Source: Volvariella volvacea V23 | Lineage: Eukaryota; Basidiomycota; Agaricomycetes; Agaricales; Pluteaceae | Length of the DNA: 64,000 nt | Assembly: GCA_000349905.1 (NCBI GenBank) | Contig: KB722758.1 | Span: 465,551 to 529,550, forward strand | Reading direction: 5' to 3' | Part shown: piece after piece, positions 1-13,330 of the stretch | Layout: every line of letters starts with the position of its first letter | Numbering within the stretch: position 1 is the first letter of the stretch | Program-made: the position numbers and the translations under genes | Notes under the pieces: model-generated | The model's input: only the letters and a program-made list of their open reading frames with translations | The model's database searches: none | What the model was told of the DNA's origin: nothing

Positions 1-1530
<1,530 letters not shown>

Positions 1531-2322
1531 GATTTCCCACTAATACACGCCGCAACGGGCGGAAGAGAATGAGAAAGAGCGATGGAGCAGGGAGTGGATG
1601 GTGGTTGCAGAACAACCAACGATGCAGAGCATCATTCGGACTCCGCCCCAATCTCGGGGCCGTGTCACAGTGTGACCCGCGATGCTGGGTGTCACGCTGA
1701 GTCAACCAACATGCTGACTCGGACTCCAGCTGTGCTGAATAAAATCCTCGGCGACATCGCATTGGAATACGAGTAGACTACAGATGACCCAGAAATATCC
1801 TGAATCACTTCCTGCTACCGAGGCATATCAACGAGCGATTCCTCGACGCGTCGGGTTTTGGCTCCTGTCCGGCCGATTTCAGACACCGAACCTGAAAGAA
1901 TTTCAAAAGCCAGTCTTGTCTTCCGCGTTCACAATAGACTGGACTACAATACGTTGTTCAGAGCGACCTCAACCGCCAGTCCGGCGCTCAATTACCAGAT
2001 GACAGTGTAGAATGCCCTCCATTCCCACATGACACCCTGCCGTTGCTAGCATTGTAACATGCAACACCGCTTGCGTGCATCTTGGCTGCTAAAAATTAGG
2101 CTTCCAGTCAGCTTAAAGAGACGTGACTAAGGTGTCAACTGTCTTTTTAGTATTTTCATCTTGGGAGTATGTAATGAAGCATGCAGTGGAAGAAACTGGA
2201 GGTTGCTGGAGGGCGGCTTAGTCAGCTTTGGTCACTTCGGTCGGCGCAGCGAGAAGTAGCGGCTCATCTTCAACTTCTGCCACAACCTTTCCTCCTTGCT
2301 CTCCTCGCTACTCGATTCGCCA
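1531..2322. promoter_or_regulatory. Divergent intergenic region RPB1/VPS27 with 13-bp palindrome
   Basis: This 0.8-kb stretch separates the two divergent start codons and holds no recognisable gene. It contains a perfect inverted repeat GTCACAGTGTGAC at 1664-1676, with a further GTGTCAC half about 15 bp downstream. The palindrome resembles a dimeric transcription-factor site, but its function is inferred from shape and position only. Confidence 0.35.
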
Positions 2323-4779
2323 ATGTCTGGACTTAGCGCTTGGATCTGGGGCAGCTCACAGATTGACGATGCCATAGGTAGGGCTTTTGCATTTACACTA
2401 CATTTCCGCAGCACCCTCAACCTAGTTCTCAGAGAAGGCGACGTCAGAGTCGCTCCCAACCGGGGCAGAAGATATCGCATTGAACCTCGAGATATGTGAC
2501 CAGATCCGCTCGAAATCTGCACCTCCAAAGGATGCGATGAAAGCACTGAAACGGCGCTTGAATCATAAGAATCCAAATGTCCAGCTCCTAGCATTGAGTG
2601 TACGTTAGTTGCCCTTTCTCTTTTTGCATTGCCACTGACTTCCGTTGTACAGCTCACTGACATTTGTATAAAGAACGGAGGGGATCCTTTTCTTGTAGAG
2701 ATCGCTTCCCGGGAATTTATGGACAACCTAGTCTCCATCTTGAAGATGCCCACTCTCAATCACGACGTCAAGAACACTATGCTAAGGTTAATACAGAACT
2801 GGAGCATAGCTTTTGAAGGGAAGCCGGCGCTGAGTTACGTTGGACAAGTATATCGCACGTTGACTGGCGAAGGTCAGCCCCACTATATATTAGGTCTCAA
2901 CATGCATTTATCTTTAGCAGGCTTCAAATTCCCCCCCAAGGACTTGACTGCATCAAGTTCAGCTATGGTAGATACACAGACTGCCCCAGAATGGATCGAC
3001 TCGGATGTTTGTCTACGCTGTCGAACAGCATTCACGTTCACCAATCGCAAGCACCATTGTCGTAACTGTGGCCAAGTGTTTGACCAGCAGTGCTCATCTA
3101 AATCACTTCCTCTACCACATTTCGGCATTACTCAGGAAGTCAGAGTATGTGATGGATGCTACACTAAACTTACGAGAAAGGCAGACAAGATGTAAGTATC
3201 ACATCATCTCCCGCTATTTACTTACTTGACCACCATCCAGCGACCAAAAACCCCACCGTAACTCCTCAAACAACCAAGCTAACAGACATCGCAGCGCTAA
3301 CGACTTAGCCGATGCAGAACTACAGCGTGCCATTCAGTTGTCCTTGCAGGAGATGAGTGGTGCAAACAGTCATGCTCGTCCTGGCTATACTCCCTCTCAA
3401 CCACCCGAACAGAGATGGCAAGCTTCAGAGCCTCCTTTAGTGGATCGGAGCACCTACCCTACTACAGCCGATGAGGACGACGACCCAGACCTGAAGGCTG
3501 CGATCGAGGCTAGCTTGCGTGAAGCTAGCGCTCCTAAGCCTAGCGCACCTGCCGTGTTGGACACACCCAGAGCCGAATACCAGACATTCAACTATGATTC
3601 TGGTTACTCAGCCTCTCAGCCTGCAATTGTTCCTCCTCCTCCCTCAACACTACCTCGACTACCCAATTACGACCTGACGACACAAGAGACAGATTCGATT
3701 CTAACCTTCAACCAAACCATCGAGCAAGTTGAAGTACAGGGAGGGCGAGATATGTCACGATATCCGGCTGTAAATGAATTGTATGATAAGGCCAACAGTT
3801 TGAGACCAAAGCTGGCGCTTAGCTTAGATGATACGGCTCGGAAAGAACGTATGTGCTGTCGTAATTTGACATTGAAATCCGTCTAACAATGTCATCAGAA
3901 ATGTTGGCTGATATGAATGATAAGCTCTCCCAAGCTGTCAAGCTTTATGATCAGCTACTAACGGAGCAACTCGCCTATCCTCGCTGGCGTACCCAACCAT
4001 CATACCAACAAGCAAACCCCACACCATCGTCTCCTTACAGTCAGACTCAGCAGGCACCATGGGCGTATCAAAGTCAACAACCTCCGTCTTCCCAGCCAAC
4101 CTATGCATCACCCTCTCCGACCAACTCATACCAATCGTATAGTCAAGTAGCGCAAGCAGAACAACCCCACCCAGCTCAGCAGTATTCGGAGGGACCACCT
4201 CCAGTCTCGCAACAATCGTTTACCCCCGTTTCCATTCAGCATCGCCTGCAATCCGCAAACGTCCCACCACCACCACAAGTTACCTCTTACCAACCCGCAC
4301 CGTCACTTGCACCTTCAGCGCCGCCAGCCTCTATTTCCCCGCAACTCCCAGTACAGTCCCCACCTCCACTTCAAGCAGATTTGAATCGACAGTTTACTTC
4401 GATGAACTTACAGAGACATCATAGCGTTAACGTTTCTTCAACTCCACTGGCTCCTGTGCTCCATGGCGTTAACCTGGCCAGAAGCAATACCATTTCTACA
4501 TCCCCTTCAACCCTGCCACCCGCGGCCCATGGACCCCTTCGGACAGCCAATCACTACCAGCACCAACAGCACCAACCACCACAACGCCAGAACAGTCAAT
4601 ATCAGCATAGTATGGCATCACCTCCCGCTCCTTCAAATGTCACCGCGCCATCGGCACTACCTCAATTCCCTGTGGCACCCACGTCTGCACCACAGACTTT
4701 CCCAATGTACGGTCCTTCAATACCGACAGGGATTGCCCAAGTAGAAGAGAGGAAGGAAGCGTTATTGATTGACCTCTAG
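2323..4779 (+). CDS. VPS27: ESCRT-0 subunit Vps27 (VHS-FYVE-UIM)
   Basis: Endosomal sorting receptor that recruits ubiquitinated cargo and ESCRT-I at PI3P-rich endosomes. Exons 2323-2377, 2433-2599, 2653-2872, 2921-3191, 3295-3848 and 3899-4779 give about 715 residues. An N-terminal VHS domain (residues about 5-150, with [13 protein letters not shown]) is followed by a FYVE zinc finger ([21 protein letters not shown], with the RKHHCR PI3P pocket). Two ubiquitin-interacting motifs follow ([14 protein letters not shown] and [15 protein letters not shown]), then a coiled segment ([20 protein letters not shown]). The long C-terminal tail is rich in Gln, Pro and Ser. The protein ends in LLIDL, a clathrin box placed at the terminus as in Vps27/Hrs. 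The acceptor at 3294 is the least certain junction. Confidence 0.95.
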
Positions 4780-5485
4780 AGCTGTGTTGTTTTTATTTCT
4801 GTTGGACGGTCTTTGCGCTGTGGAGTGGAGCGCTGCATGGAGCATTCATGGACGTATTGAAGGACACCCTTTTCTGCTATGTGATAAACGATTTCTGGTC
4901 TTCTCTTTTTGTGTTATGACATATGTGCTTAGGTTCGACTTGGAGGGCTCAGTCTTTTCCTCTATGTTCAATCCGCGTAGTCGTTCACTTAACCGTGCTG
5001 TGTAATATCAGCCACGCCTCAGTTTATTTAGTGTTCCTGAGTGGACGCACTTTACAGCCCCTGTCATGAGCCAATCTAAGGTGCGTCGCATGGACAGGCC
5101 GAATATTCGCGCTCTTAATACCTCTGGGCACTCCCTATGGGTCAGTATGTACATTCCCGTTACTGCTGGGCTGAAACCAGTTATCTTAAGCTTAGGCTAT
5201 TCGGGATGTGGGTATGCCGAATTTGCCGCGCTTTTCCTCGTCCTTTGTGGGGTTTGTGGAGCTACAGCGAAGTATTCTATACTTAGCACCTGTTAGCTCC
5301 AGGATATCTTGGTTTCATATTGAGAATCGTGGGAAAGTGGGGAGAAGGATCGCGGCAGCCGTTCAAGTTGAAAGCGCCAATGTCGTACCGCCGACGATGT
5401 ATTGGGTTTGGTCCCTAAATAACCCATGCTGTGTACGGGTTGCGCAATAAAAACCCGCTGGTGTCTAGGGAGAGGGTGCTCAATC
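4780..5485. other. Intergenic: VPS27 3' end and P450 upstream region
   Basis: About 0.7 kb without a gene that I can support. The short open frames here show no family signature and overlap one another. An A-rich AATAAAAAC lies about 40 bp before the P450 start and could act as a TATA-like element, but this is a guess. Confidence 0.4.
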
Positions 5486-7587
5486 ATGGATTCCCCGTTG
5501 CGGATCGCTTGCATTTTCTTGGGCATTGTGTGCTCACTACTGATTGCCCGCAAGGCATTTTCTACCAAGAAATTACCCCCAGGTCCTAGAGGCTTCCTCT
5601 TTGTCGGTAACGCGCTTGATGTACCCGCTGAGAAGCCTTGGGTTAAATTTGCTGCATGGGCTAAGACCTACGGTACGTGGTTGGCATTCACATTTTACGA
5701 GCAAGTCTTGACGACGGTACTTGCAGGGGACATATTCTATATTACTATGTTTGGGCAGCCATGGATTGTTGTCAATGACTTCCAAATCGCCGTGGATCTA
5801 CTCGAGAAGCGAGGGTTTATATACTCAAATCGACCTATTTCTCCTATGGGCGAAATGATGGGATGGCACGACGGGATGGCCTTCCTCCAGTATGGCGACC
5901 GCTTGAAAGCTTTCCGTAGGCATTTCCAAAAGATTATGGGTAACCCTGCGGCATTGCACCGCTTTGATGAGATAGAGGAGCAGGAGAGCCAGCGCTTTGC
6001 CAGGAGGTTACTTAACAAACCAGAGGGTTTTCTACGGCATGTAGAGCAGTGAGCAGCTGTCGCTTGCTCTGGTAATTCTGGATACTGATGCCAACTAGCT
6101 TTGCTGCTGCTGTTATCCTGCGCGTCGCATACGGCTATGAAGTTAAAGGGGATCCCGACCCATTTGTGGAGCTTGTTCAGACTGGCATGAAGCAATTTGC
6201 GGACGCTGTCACTCCTGGTCGTTATTTGGTCGAAATGGTTCCATGGCGTATGTAGCATTCCTTCAGTGTTCAGTCAATGTCCTTTACCCTTCCCTATCTA
6301 CAGTTCAATATATCCCCTCCTGGTTCCCTGGGGCGGGATTCAAGAAGACTGCTAGAGGGTATCGCAAGATTGTCATGCGAATGGCAAATGAACCATTCAA
6401 CTGGACTAGATCACACATGGTCTGTGTTTTTGTCTTCCTTGCGTCTTTGAAAGCACACACTAACTGATTGCAGCAAATTTCAGAGATAAAATCTTTCGTG
6501 AGCGATAACTTGAGCGATGAAACTGGAGAGGATGTAGAATATACAATCAAGTGGGGGGCAACGGCGATGTATGGAGGTTCGTTAATGATGCATTCTTTGA
6601 TGTACGTCCCTATAACTCACTTCCTATAGGTGGTGGTGATACGGTATGACTTTATCGCTTTCTTCCTCATCGTATCTGACCGCCTATTAGACTGTCGCCT
6701 CAATACAGTCATTCTTCTTTGCTATGGCCCAATTTCCTCAGGCCCAATCTCAAGCACAAGCTGAGATAGATCGAGTCGTAGGACGAGATAGACTCCCCAA
6801 CTTTCAAGATTGGGACAACTTGCCGTATGTAAGAGCACTTGTCTGGGAGGTTTTGCGTTGGCATTCCATTGGGCCATTGGGTTGGTGAAGTCAAATGACC
6901 TAAACTCAGCTCAACTAACAAGGGAGGGATTCATTCATTACATTAAGGGCTCGCTCATCGTGTCACGGAAGATGACGTCTACAGCGGCTATTTTATCCCA
7001 AAGGGAACAGCAGTATTTCCCAACATCTGGTACGTTTCCTAGTCATAAGGATGGAATAGTTTCCTTTAATCATTGTAGGTCTATGTTACATGACCCCGAG
7101 GTGTATCGTCAACCTGACGTGTTCAATCCATCTCGCTTCCTCAAAACCGAGCACAACGTTCCTGAGAGAGACCCACGGCTAATTTGCTTCGGGTTTGGTC
7201 GAAGGTAGGATCTTTTCGTGTCCTCATCGTTTCGGGGTCCTGATCCTTTTACTATAACAAGGATTTGTCCAGGTAGGCAACATTGTCATTCACAATAAGT
7301 CAAACAACTGAGGACGCGCCAACCTAGGTCGTTATATGGCTGAGGCTTCCATCTTTATTAGTACTGCTACGATCCTCGCAGCGTTCAATATTAGCAAGAA
7401 TCCGAAAGTCGGGTTAAAATATGAGGCCACTACGTCAACCATCAGGTAGGTTTGGTGGGGCTTCGTGTGATGTTACATGCTTAGGCTTTTTAGTCATCTC
7501 AAGCCGTTCTACTGCGATATCAAGCCTCGTTCGCAGAAAGCAGCCGAGCTGATTAATGGGTCATTAGCGGGTGAAAACACAATTTGA
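5486..7587 (+). CDS. Cytochrome P450 monooxygenase
   Basis: Microsomal heme monooxygenase of the fungal type often annotated as O-methylsterigmatocystin oxidoreductase-like (CYP64/CYP5150 neighbourhood, inferred). Twelve exons: 5486-5672, 5727-6048, 6099-6247, 6304-6419, 6474-6576, 6630-6643, 6691-6880, 6948-7029, 7079-7204, 7262-7272, 7328-7445, 7485-7587; about 506 residues. It has an N-terminal membrane anchor (IACIFLGIVCSLLIA) and a proline hinge LPPGPRG. The I-helix is GGGGDTTVAS, the ExxR motif is EVLR, and the heme loop FGFGRRICPGRYMAEA contains the cysteine ligand. Exons 6 (14 nt) and 10 (11 nt) are microexons and fall inside the I-helix and heme motifs, so automated models may miss them. 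It is convergent with a UstYa-like gene. The substrate is unknown. Confidence 0.93.
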
Positions 7588-7759
7588 CCGATTGGTGGAA
7601 TATATGTATATTGAAGTGATAGGCTATCGAGTCATACAATAACACTGTAAATGTAGTTACTAGTACGTGCATCCTTGAACTTTGAATTTTTAATGTCCGG
7701 AAGATTTGTCAGGGTTGGACCACCGCTCCTTCCGACCCCAAAACGAGTATATACAAATC

Positions 7760-8388
7760 TTAACATCGGTGTTGATGGTCCCGTTGTGTCTTTTGGTTTT
7801 CCTCAACCTTCGCATAAACTGCGTTCCAGTCCGAGCAAGTGTATGAATCCCTTACTTGCACCGCATGTGGGCCAAATGGATCTACAACCCTCTCCAGCCT
7901 CCTATCTCCTCTACAAAGCACCATCTGTCGGATATAATTAACACAATGCAGTGCTATTCCGTCCATGCCTCGGTCGCCCATCGATCCTTCAACATATGCC
8001 TGACGGATGATGTCGAGACAGCGTAATTGGTGGAACATAGACAGCATGAAAGGTTCTTTGTTGGGGCCGAGGTGGACGATCCCGCCCCGCTCAGGTATCA
8101 AGGCAGCCCATTGTTGATCCGCAAGGGTACCGTTTAGCTGGTAATTGACGGTGTTTTGGATGTCCATCATGGCGGCATTGAGTGGTCCTATGTTCCATAC
8201 GGGAGAGACGCCTGTGTATTTAAAAACTAGGGGAGATATTAGTCCTGTTTATCCACCAAGAAGGCCTACTAGGGCGCATTACCAACTTCTCTTACGTTTC
8301 CTAACCTTTGCTGGAGTAGGACCAGAATAAGCAAAGGTAGGGTAGTTGTGCTGAGAGCTATCAGGACCAGTCTAGTGGGGGATAGCAT
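7760..8388 (-). CDS. UstYa/DUF3328-family protein
   Basis: The UstYa (DUF3328) family includes oxidases that act in peptide and other secondary-metabolite pathways. The N-terminus is a signal anchor (LVLIALSTTTLPLLILVLL). The first intron most likely uses the GTAATG donor near 8297; its acceptor (AACAG or CTAG) is uncertain. The luminal part contains FKYTGVSPVWNIGP, DIQNTVNYQL and the paired family motifs FHQLRCLDIIR and LHCVNYIRQMVLC. The first motif is HxxRC rather than the canonical HxxHC, a variation I associate with basidiomycete members. The C-terminus carries CSDWNAVY. It lies tail-to-tail with the P450, 172 bp away, which suggests but does not prove a shared pathway. Confidence 0.8.
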
Positions 8389-8838
8389 AGCGTAGTGACA
8401 TAGTTTTCACGAGAAGACTTATCAGACGAATACCACAGGTCGCGACTCTTTCTTCTAGCTACAATTTATCGATATCTTGGTCCCTGAGAGCCTCGGTCTC
8501 AATATATGATCCACCCTAGTGGTAAGCCTTTGGCGAATTAATGATTACTATACCTGCAGTTTTGAGTGGTTTTCCCAAGGATAGACCTCCTCCGCCTTCC
8601 GCCGGACTCTGTGTCTGAGTACCCCGGTACGAAGAATGACAGGCCAATGATCTAGAAGAGTCCTTCGAGCTTCCAGTAGCTACCTAGGCATCTATGGCGG
8701 AATTGATAGTGAGAATCTTAACCTTTACCAATCCCCATACCATCAATTACTTGTCAAGAAGTGATACCATTGGGTGAAATACACAAGAGATCTTGTACAG
8801 GATATATTAAGCCAAGCTGGTGGTCGTCGGGTTATCGC
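8389..8838. other. Intergenic region, no gene seen
   Basis: About 450 bp between the start of the UstYa-like gene and the stop of the GNAT gene, both on the minus strand. It should hold the UstYa-like promoter and the GNAT 3' end. No open frame with a family signature is present. Confidence 0.4.
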
Positions 8839-9860
8839 TCAAGAAACGTCACGGCGCAATGCCCACATAGGAAATTCCAAATTACCATGCATACTCGTGA
8901 CAGTTATAGCATAGTCATACTTCTCCGGGTTTGGGTTTTCAATGGTTTTGTAGCTGGGTATCATCGGCTTGAAACCAAGGCGGCCATAAATGTCAACCTG
9001 ATAGGAATGTCAACTGGGTAATTCTGAATTGTGAACAAAGTGCCTACATTTATGTCCTTCTCGCATTCAAGGACTAGTGCGTGTTTGGTTTGTTTCGCTT
9101 TTTGGGCGACTATCTCAATGAGTGCCGCTGATACGCCTCGCTTGCGGTATTCAGGCAGGACACCTAAAGTCTGTAAGTGCCAAGAGCTGTGTTTAACTCC
9201 TTCGCCGAAGGCGCTGGACGTAAATCTATCATAGACTGGCAGGAACTACATGCTTATTGGTACAAGACGTCAGCAAACAAGGTACTCGAGCTCACAGATC
9301 TCTGCCACCATTCTTGCAGCGGTGGGTCGAACAAAGCCATGAGTGGGCCAAGGGATAACTCCTGTTGGTCGGCGCTGAACTTGTGTAAACACAGGAACCT
9401 ACGCGAATTGTTGACCCTACCTATCATACAGTGACCTACCAGGCGGGAACCATACCGCACACCCAACTATCTTCTTCTCGGCGTCATTAGTTTCTGCAAC
9501 ATGGACCTCGCCCCCCAGCAAACCGGCGGTGACGGTTGTCGCCCAGAAGGGCCCTAGAATTGGGGATTTCTCCTCAAGCGTCTTTTGCCCTATCACCACC
9601 GCCGAGAAAGCGTCTGCGCCAGGATGAGATTAGATACGCAAACGGAAGTAAATATGGTTTACCTGGTGGCTCGGAAAATGCAGTGGCAAGGAGGGGCTCA
9701 AGTGCCTGGACTTCAGGGATGCTTGTCAAGCCTTGCAAAGTCTTCTTCTGTTCTGTCCATGAGAGCAAATGTAAGTAACACAGCTGGGCGCTCTCATAGA
9801 AAGAAAAGCAATACCTTCGGTTGCAACAACCTGGCGAATTTTGAATTCGGTCGAAGACAT
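8839..9860 (-). CDS. GNAT-family N-acetyltransferase
   Basis: Acetyl-CoA-dependent N-acetyltransferase of about 250 residues with an unknown acceptor. Exons on minus: 9860-9815, 9731-9663, 9613-9436, 9398-9296, 9245-9048, 8997-8839, all phase-consistent. The N-terminal half has GGEVHVAETNDAEKKIVGCA followed by a WFPPG loop. The acetyl-CoA binding core reads LQTLGVLPEYRKRGVSAALI, which is the GNAT V-x-P-x-x-R-x-x-G motif A. The last strand carries YGRLGFKPM, and the protein ends ALRRDVS. The two shortest internal introns were chosen to keep the frame open and are less certain. Neighbours are the UstYa-like gene and P450, so a tailoring role in a small pathway is possible. Confidence 0.85.
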
Positions 9861-10247
9861 TGTAACTAGTGATTTAGCGATATCCTGTCAGGAGGCGCAG
9901 CATAAGCTAACCGAATACATTTACTCAGCGCCACAGCTGGGGTGGCCCAATTCCACGATACCCAGGTCCATAAACAGTGTTACGAAGACAGTGGGATTAC
10001 CGGGGGTACAGCATTGGGTCCGACTCCTAGAGGCCGACAAGCGCTTAAACGACGCACCTACTCGGACTCAGTATCGATAGTGAAGATAGAGAGTTAAGGA
10101 GGCTTCAGAAACCGCCCAGATTTGTCTCGGTCTCGGTCGCCAACGGTCTCGGTCACTAACGGTCTCAATAGTCACATGCGTGTGCTGGAAGTCAGCAGTC
10201 CTGGGGAAGTGGTCATTAAGCATGACACATATAAGGACTAGGGCGGT
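9861..10247. other. Divergent intergenic region, no gene seen
   Basis: About 390 bp between the divergent GNAT gene and the next membrane-protein gene. The segment 10,119-10,170 repeats GGTCTCGGTC-type words (three near-copies), a short imperfect tandem. Nothing else stands out. Confidence 0.35.
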
Positions 10248-11393
10248 ATGCATTGTGGTAGCGAGATGTGGTTGCCACTTACACGGGCCAACCCCACCAG
10301 AGCGGCATACATTCCTCTGCGTGATTCCGATAGCAATGACCATTGCGATCGCCTGGAACATGAGGGGCTTGAAGTGAAGGCCAAGGGGGATGGCTGCGCC
10401 AAAGGTACGAGTTTAAACGCATTCGATCTTCGTTGACTGAATTGAGGTTCAGACGAAATCAGAGCTCCGAGCCAGTGGGCTTGGGCGATTTCCCTCGCCT
10501 TTTGCATATCCCTCATCTCTGCCATTATCAATATTACTGCGATCACGTTCCGTTTATATAGGGACCACTTTATAACCTCTCCAGTTCAGCGCCTCCTCCT
10601 GCAGTACCCTAATCAGTATGTGGGGTTGGAAAACGTAGCACCGGTGGCTTCTGCAGAAGCAATCCCCATCATTAATTTTCCACTGGTCATAGCTCAAATC
10701 AACTCCTCAAGTCCTGGCACAGTGTACCTCGAAAATAATCACTGGCCATCTGGGTTTGGAATGATATACCCCGAAGACAAACAATTTCTGGTGAATACTA
10801 AAGTATGTGTCGCTCCTTGAAGTATATAGGATCCTCTTATCTCCCGCACCGACATGTAGGTTTCCACCATCCTGCAATTCCGTGTCCTGGACTATGGCAT
10901 GGAACGCTGCACTTTGACATTTTCACTGCCAACCCCAGAAGGGCTGGCTGATCCTCACCATTCAAAAGCGGTTGCACTCGGGGGTCCCATACATCTATCA
11001 ATATGGCGCCTCGATAGTAGTGAGCCCCTCGAACCTAGCTCCCTATCTTGGTCCAATAGACCTCCAAGAAGAAGAGATGCGATGGAATTCTACGTGCAAC
11101 CAGAAGGAAGCCTCATCGAGAGCGAGGAGTTTCGTTGCCCTGCTGGTTCTCTCCAGACCTATGAAGTCGCTTGTTCCCCAAGAAACTCGGATTGCTACAT
11201 ATGGTTTCAACAAGATCACAAAGAACCCCGCCTTGGTGAGATCCCTCTTTTTGTTCACTCAATTTATCTCGACTCATTGGTGGCTTTCAGCGCTTTATCT
11301 CACACAGAAGCAAAGTAAACCTCCGTCTTTATAGCTATTCCGTTTCCAGGCCAATGTTCTTCGGTTTCACCCTTTATGCGATGGTGTGAATGA
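10248..11393 (+). CDS. Hypothetical single-pass membrane protein (Agaricomycete type)
   Basis: I do not know the function. Exons 10248-10404, 10453-10802, 10860-11235 and 11350-11393 are phase-consistent and give about 308 residues. A short cytosolic N-terminus (AAYIPLRDSDSND) precedes one hydrophobic helix (WAISLAFCISLISAIINI). A large extracytosolic domain follows, with YVGLENV, FGMIYPEDKQFLV, VSTILQFRVLDYGMERC and a late cysteine-bearing stretch. The layout with a YGMERC strand fits a recurring Agaricomycete family of uncharacterised proteins, recalled by pattern only. Two start codons are possible (10248 or 10266), and a further upstream exon cannot be excluded. The minus-strand open frame across 10,238-10,546 is a shadow of exons 1 and 2. 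Confidence 0.62.
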
Positions 11394-11952
11394 TTGCGCA
11401 AGTACCAAGAAATATGTGGGTTCATTCGTTACCCCGGCACTACTCGATCCCACTCCCTTCAGCCCGGTTATCTCAAACAGGTGTCGTCCGAGCAACACGC
11501 AAACCAGGTTTCGTCTGTACTCATGTCCAAATGTGCTCACTGTGAATTCTCCTATCTGCAGCGTGCTGTTTGAGTTTCCTATGGGCGATGATACCCTCGA
11601 GGTATCAACATGTGGAGGGTTTGATTTTTGAGTGTGGGTAGGACTCCTATACACTACATCATAGTTCCTTATCAACGCGACTTCTCAGGGCACGAGGTTG
11701 ACCACCAGTAATAAGATGTGGTATTCGTGTTGTGCGCAAGTTGTGCGGTATTTGTGTTGTGTTGAGACTATGAAGACTTGGCTATCAATCATAAGTATTC
11801 TTGCGTCTGTCTTCCCAGTTCATTTTGCACCCACACTAAGCGACGATCCACCTGGTAAAGAAGCGCTCTCCCAAGCTGCCGTCAAGCGGTGATGTGCATG
11901 CCCCTACAAGAATCGAAAGCCTTGGACGAACCAAGTCTTCCCCGTTTCCGCT
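11394..11952. other. Intergenic region, no gene seen
   Basis: Open frames of 80-100 codons occur on both strands here, but none has a recognisable motif, and they overlap one another. A near-direct duplication of GTGGTATTCGTGTTGTG-like sequence lies at 11,716-11,762. Confidence 0.4.
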
Positions 11953-13330
11953 ATGGATCCCTCATATGCACCTCCTGGAGAATCTGCCTATGATTTATAC
12001 GTTGAGCGATCTAATCTCAATGGAGTTATACTATCCGGAGTAGCGTACGGTATGGCCAATTGTTTTCTTGATCCTATACCCAGAAACTGAATTTACTGGC
12101 CAGGGGTGCTACTCACGATTACTATACAAGCGCTCCTTTTATTTTTGAAGCCTCCTAAAGGCTGTTGCATCTCGTGGCCCTTGGTTATTTATCTTGGAGT
12201 TGTGGCCGTACTGGCAACCATTGGATTTGGGGGAAACGCCAAATTCAATCAAATGACTTACATTGACTATCGTAATTACCCTGGTGGTCCTAATGTCTTT
12301 ACTGTGGATTTTTACCAACATTGGACAAACATGATGTCCTTTGCTAGGTGGGTTATCTACGTGGCAAGTATAGCATGCTTGTTGTTAACGACGCAATTTC
12401 CTTAGCTATACTGTCCTCAGTTGGATTGCAGACGGATTGGTGGTAAGTCAAGGCTTTCCGGAAGACGTCGGGATATTGTACCCCCGGTGACACCTTATTT
12501 CAGCTGTGGCGCTTCTCGCTTATCTACAACAACTATTTGCTATGTGCGCTTCCTGGGTTGATGTACTCAGGCGCAATAGGTATGTCTTTCACCCTGGCAT
12601 CTTCAGTCGTGATATTCCGCGATTTTTATTAAGGTTTACTCACTCCTGTCCCTCTAGCTTCTTCAATTTCCCTGCTTGTTGCAATGACGCGACCCACAGC
12701 CAGTTTCTGGTCCGAGCGAGCCGTTCGATTCGGGATCGCTTATTGGTCCTTGTCCATCTCGCTTAATATTATATTGACACTCGCCATCTCGGGTAGACTG
12801 CTCTACGTACAGAATAGGATCAAGCGGGCCCTGGGGGTGGAGCATTCCCAGATGTATACATCCATCGCTTCGATGCTGGTAGAGTCAGCGGCGTTGTATA
12901 CTATATGGGGTCTGGTGTTCCTTATCTGCTATGCGAGGAATACGCCATTTCAAAATATTGTACTGCCACCCTTGGGTCAAGTTCAGGTATGCTACGGCTT
13001 TCTGGGAGTCGCTGAATCCTGGATAACGCCTTTTAGGGCATTGCCCCAGTACTCATCTTGCTTCGTGTGGCGCAAGGGCGTGCTTGGACGAAGGAAACGA
13101 CCTTCACGTCCATGACCACACAATGGCGTGTCAAGCAGCCAACACATATCTCTTCGACAACGGGTAGTATGCCACTTTCCGAGCTTACAGCGTACAACCC
13201 CGAAGCTGGCAAAGAAATTCAGATCGCTATGACACGAACGACGGAGACAACCTCAGGAGTATTGAATTGGGAAGTGGGAAAAGATGATGGGATCCGCAGT
13301 CTGCGGGAAGCTGATCATGATGCTGAGTGA
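11953..13330 (+). CDS. Hypothetical seven-helix membrane protein
   Basis: No function assigned. Exons 11953-12049, 12104-12347, 12406-12442, 12504-12579, 12658-12986 and 13037-13330 give about 358 residues. Hydrophobic segments include GVLLTITIQALLLFL, WPLVIYLGVVAVLATIGF, LLCALPGLMYSGAIASS, GIAYWSLSISLNIILTLAIS and ALYTIWGLVFLICYA, separated by short loops. A cytosolic C-terminal tail of about 80 residues is rich in Ser and Thr. The topology resembles the expanded Agaricomycete seven-helix families that are GPCR-like in outline, but I see no ligand or G-protein motif. It follows another membrane-protein gene on the same strand. Confidence 0.72.

Noticed and set aside
4921..4950. GGTTCGACTT, resembling a tRNA B box
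   Set aside because: No A box or foldable cloverleaf around it; no tRNA gene was found anywhere in the window.
10068..10546. Minus-strand open frames of about 100 codons with hydrophobic segments
   Set aside because: Antisense to exons 1 and 2 of the plus-strand membrane protein, whose phases fit.
5486..13330. A full secondary-metabolite gene cluster
   Set aside because: No backbone enzyme or precursor peptide is visible; only tailoring-type genes are present.
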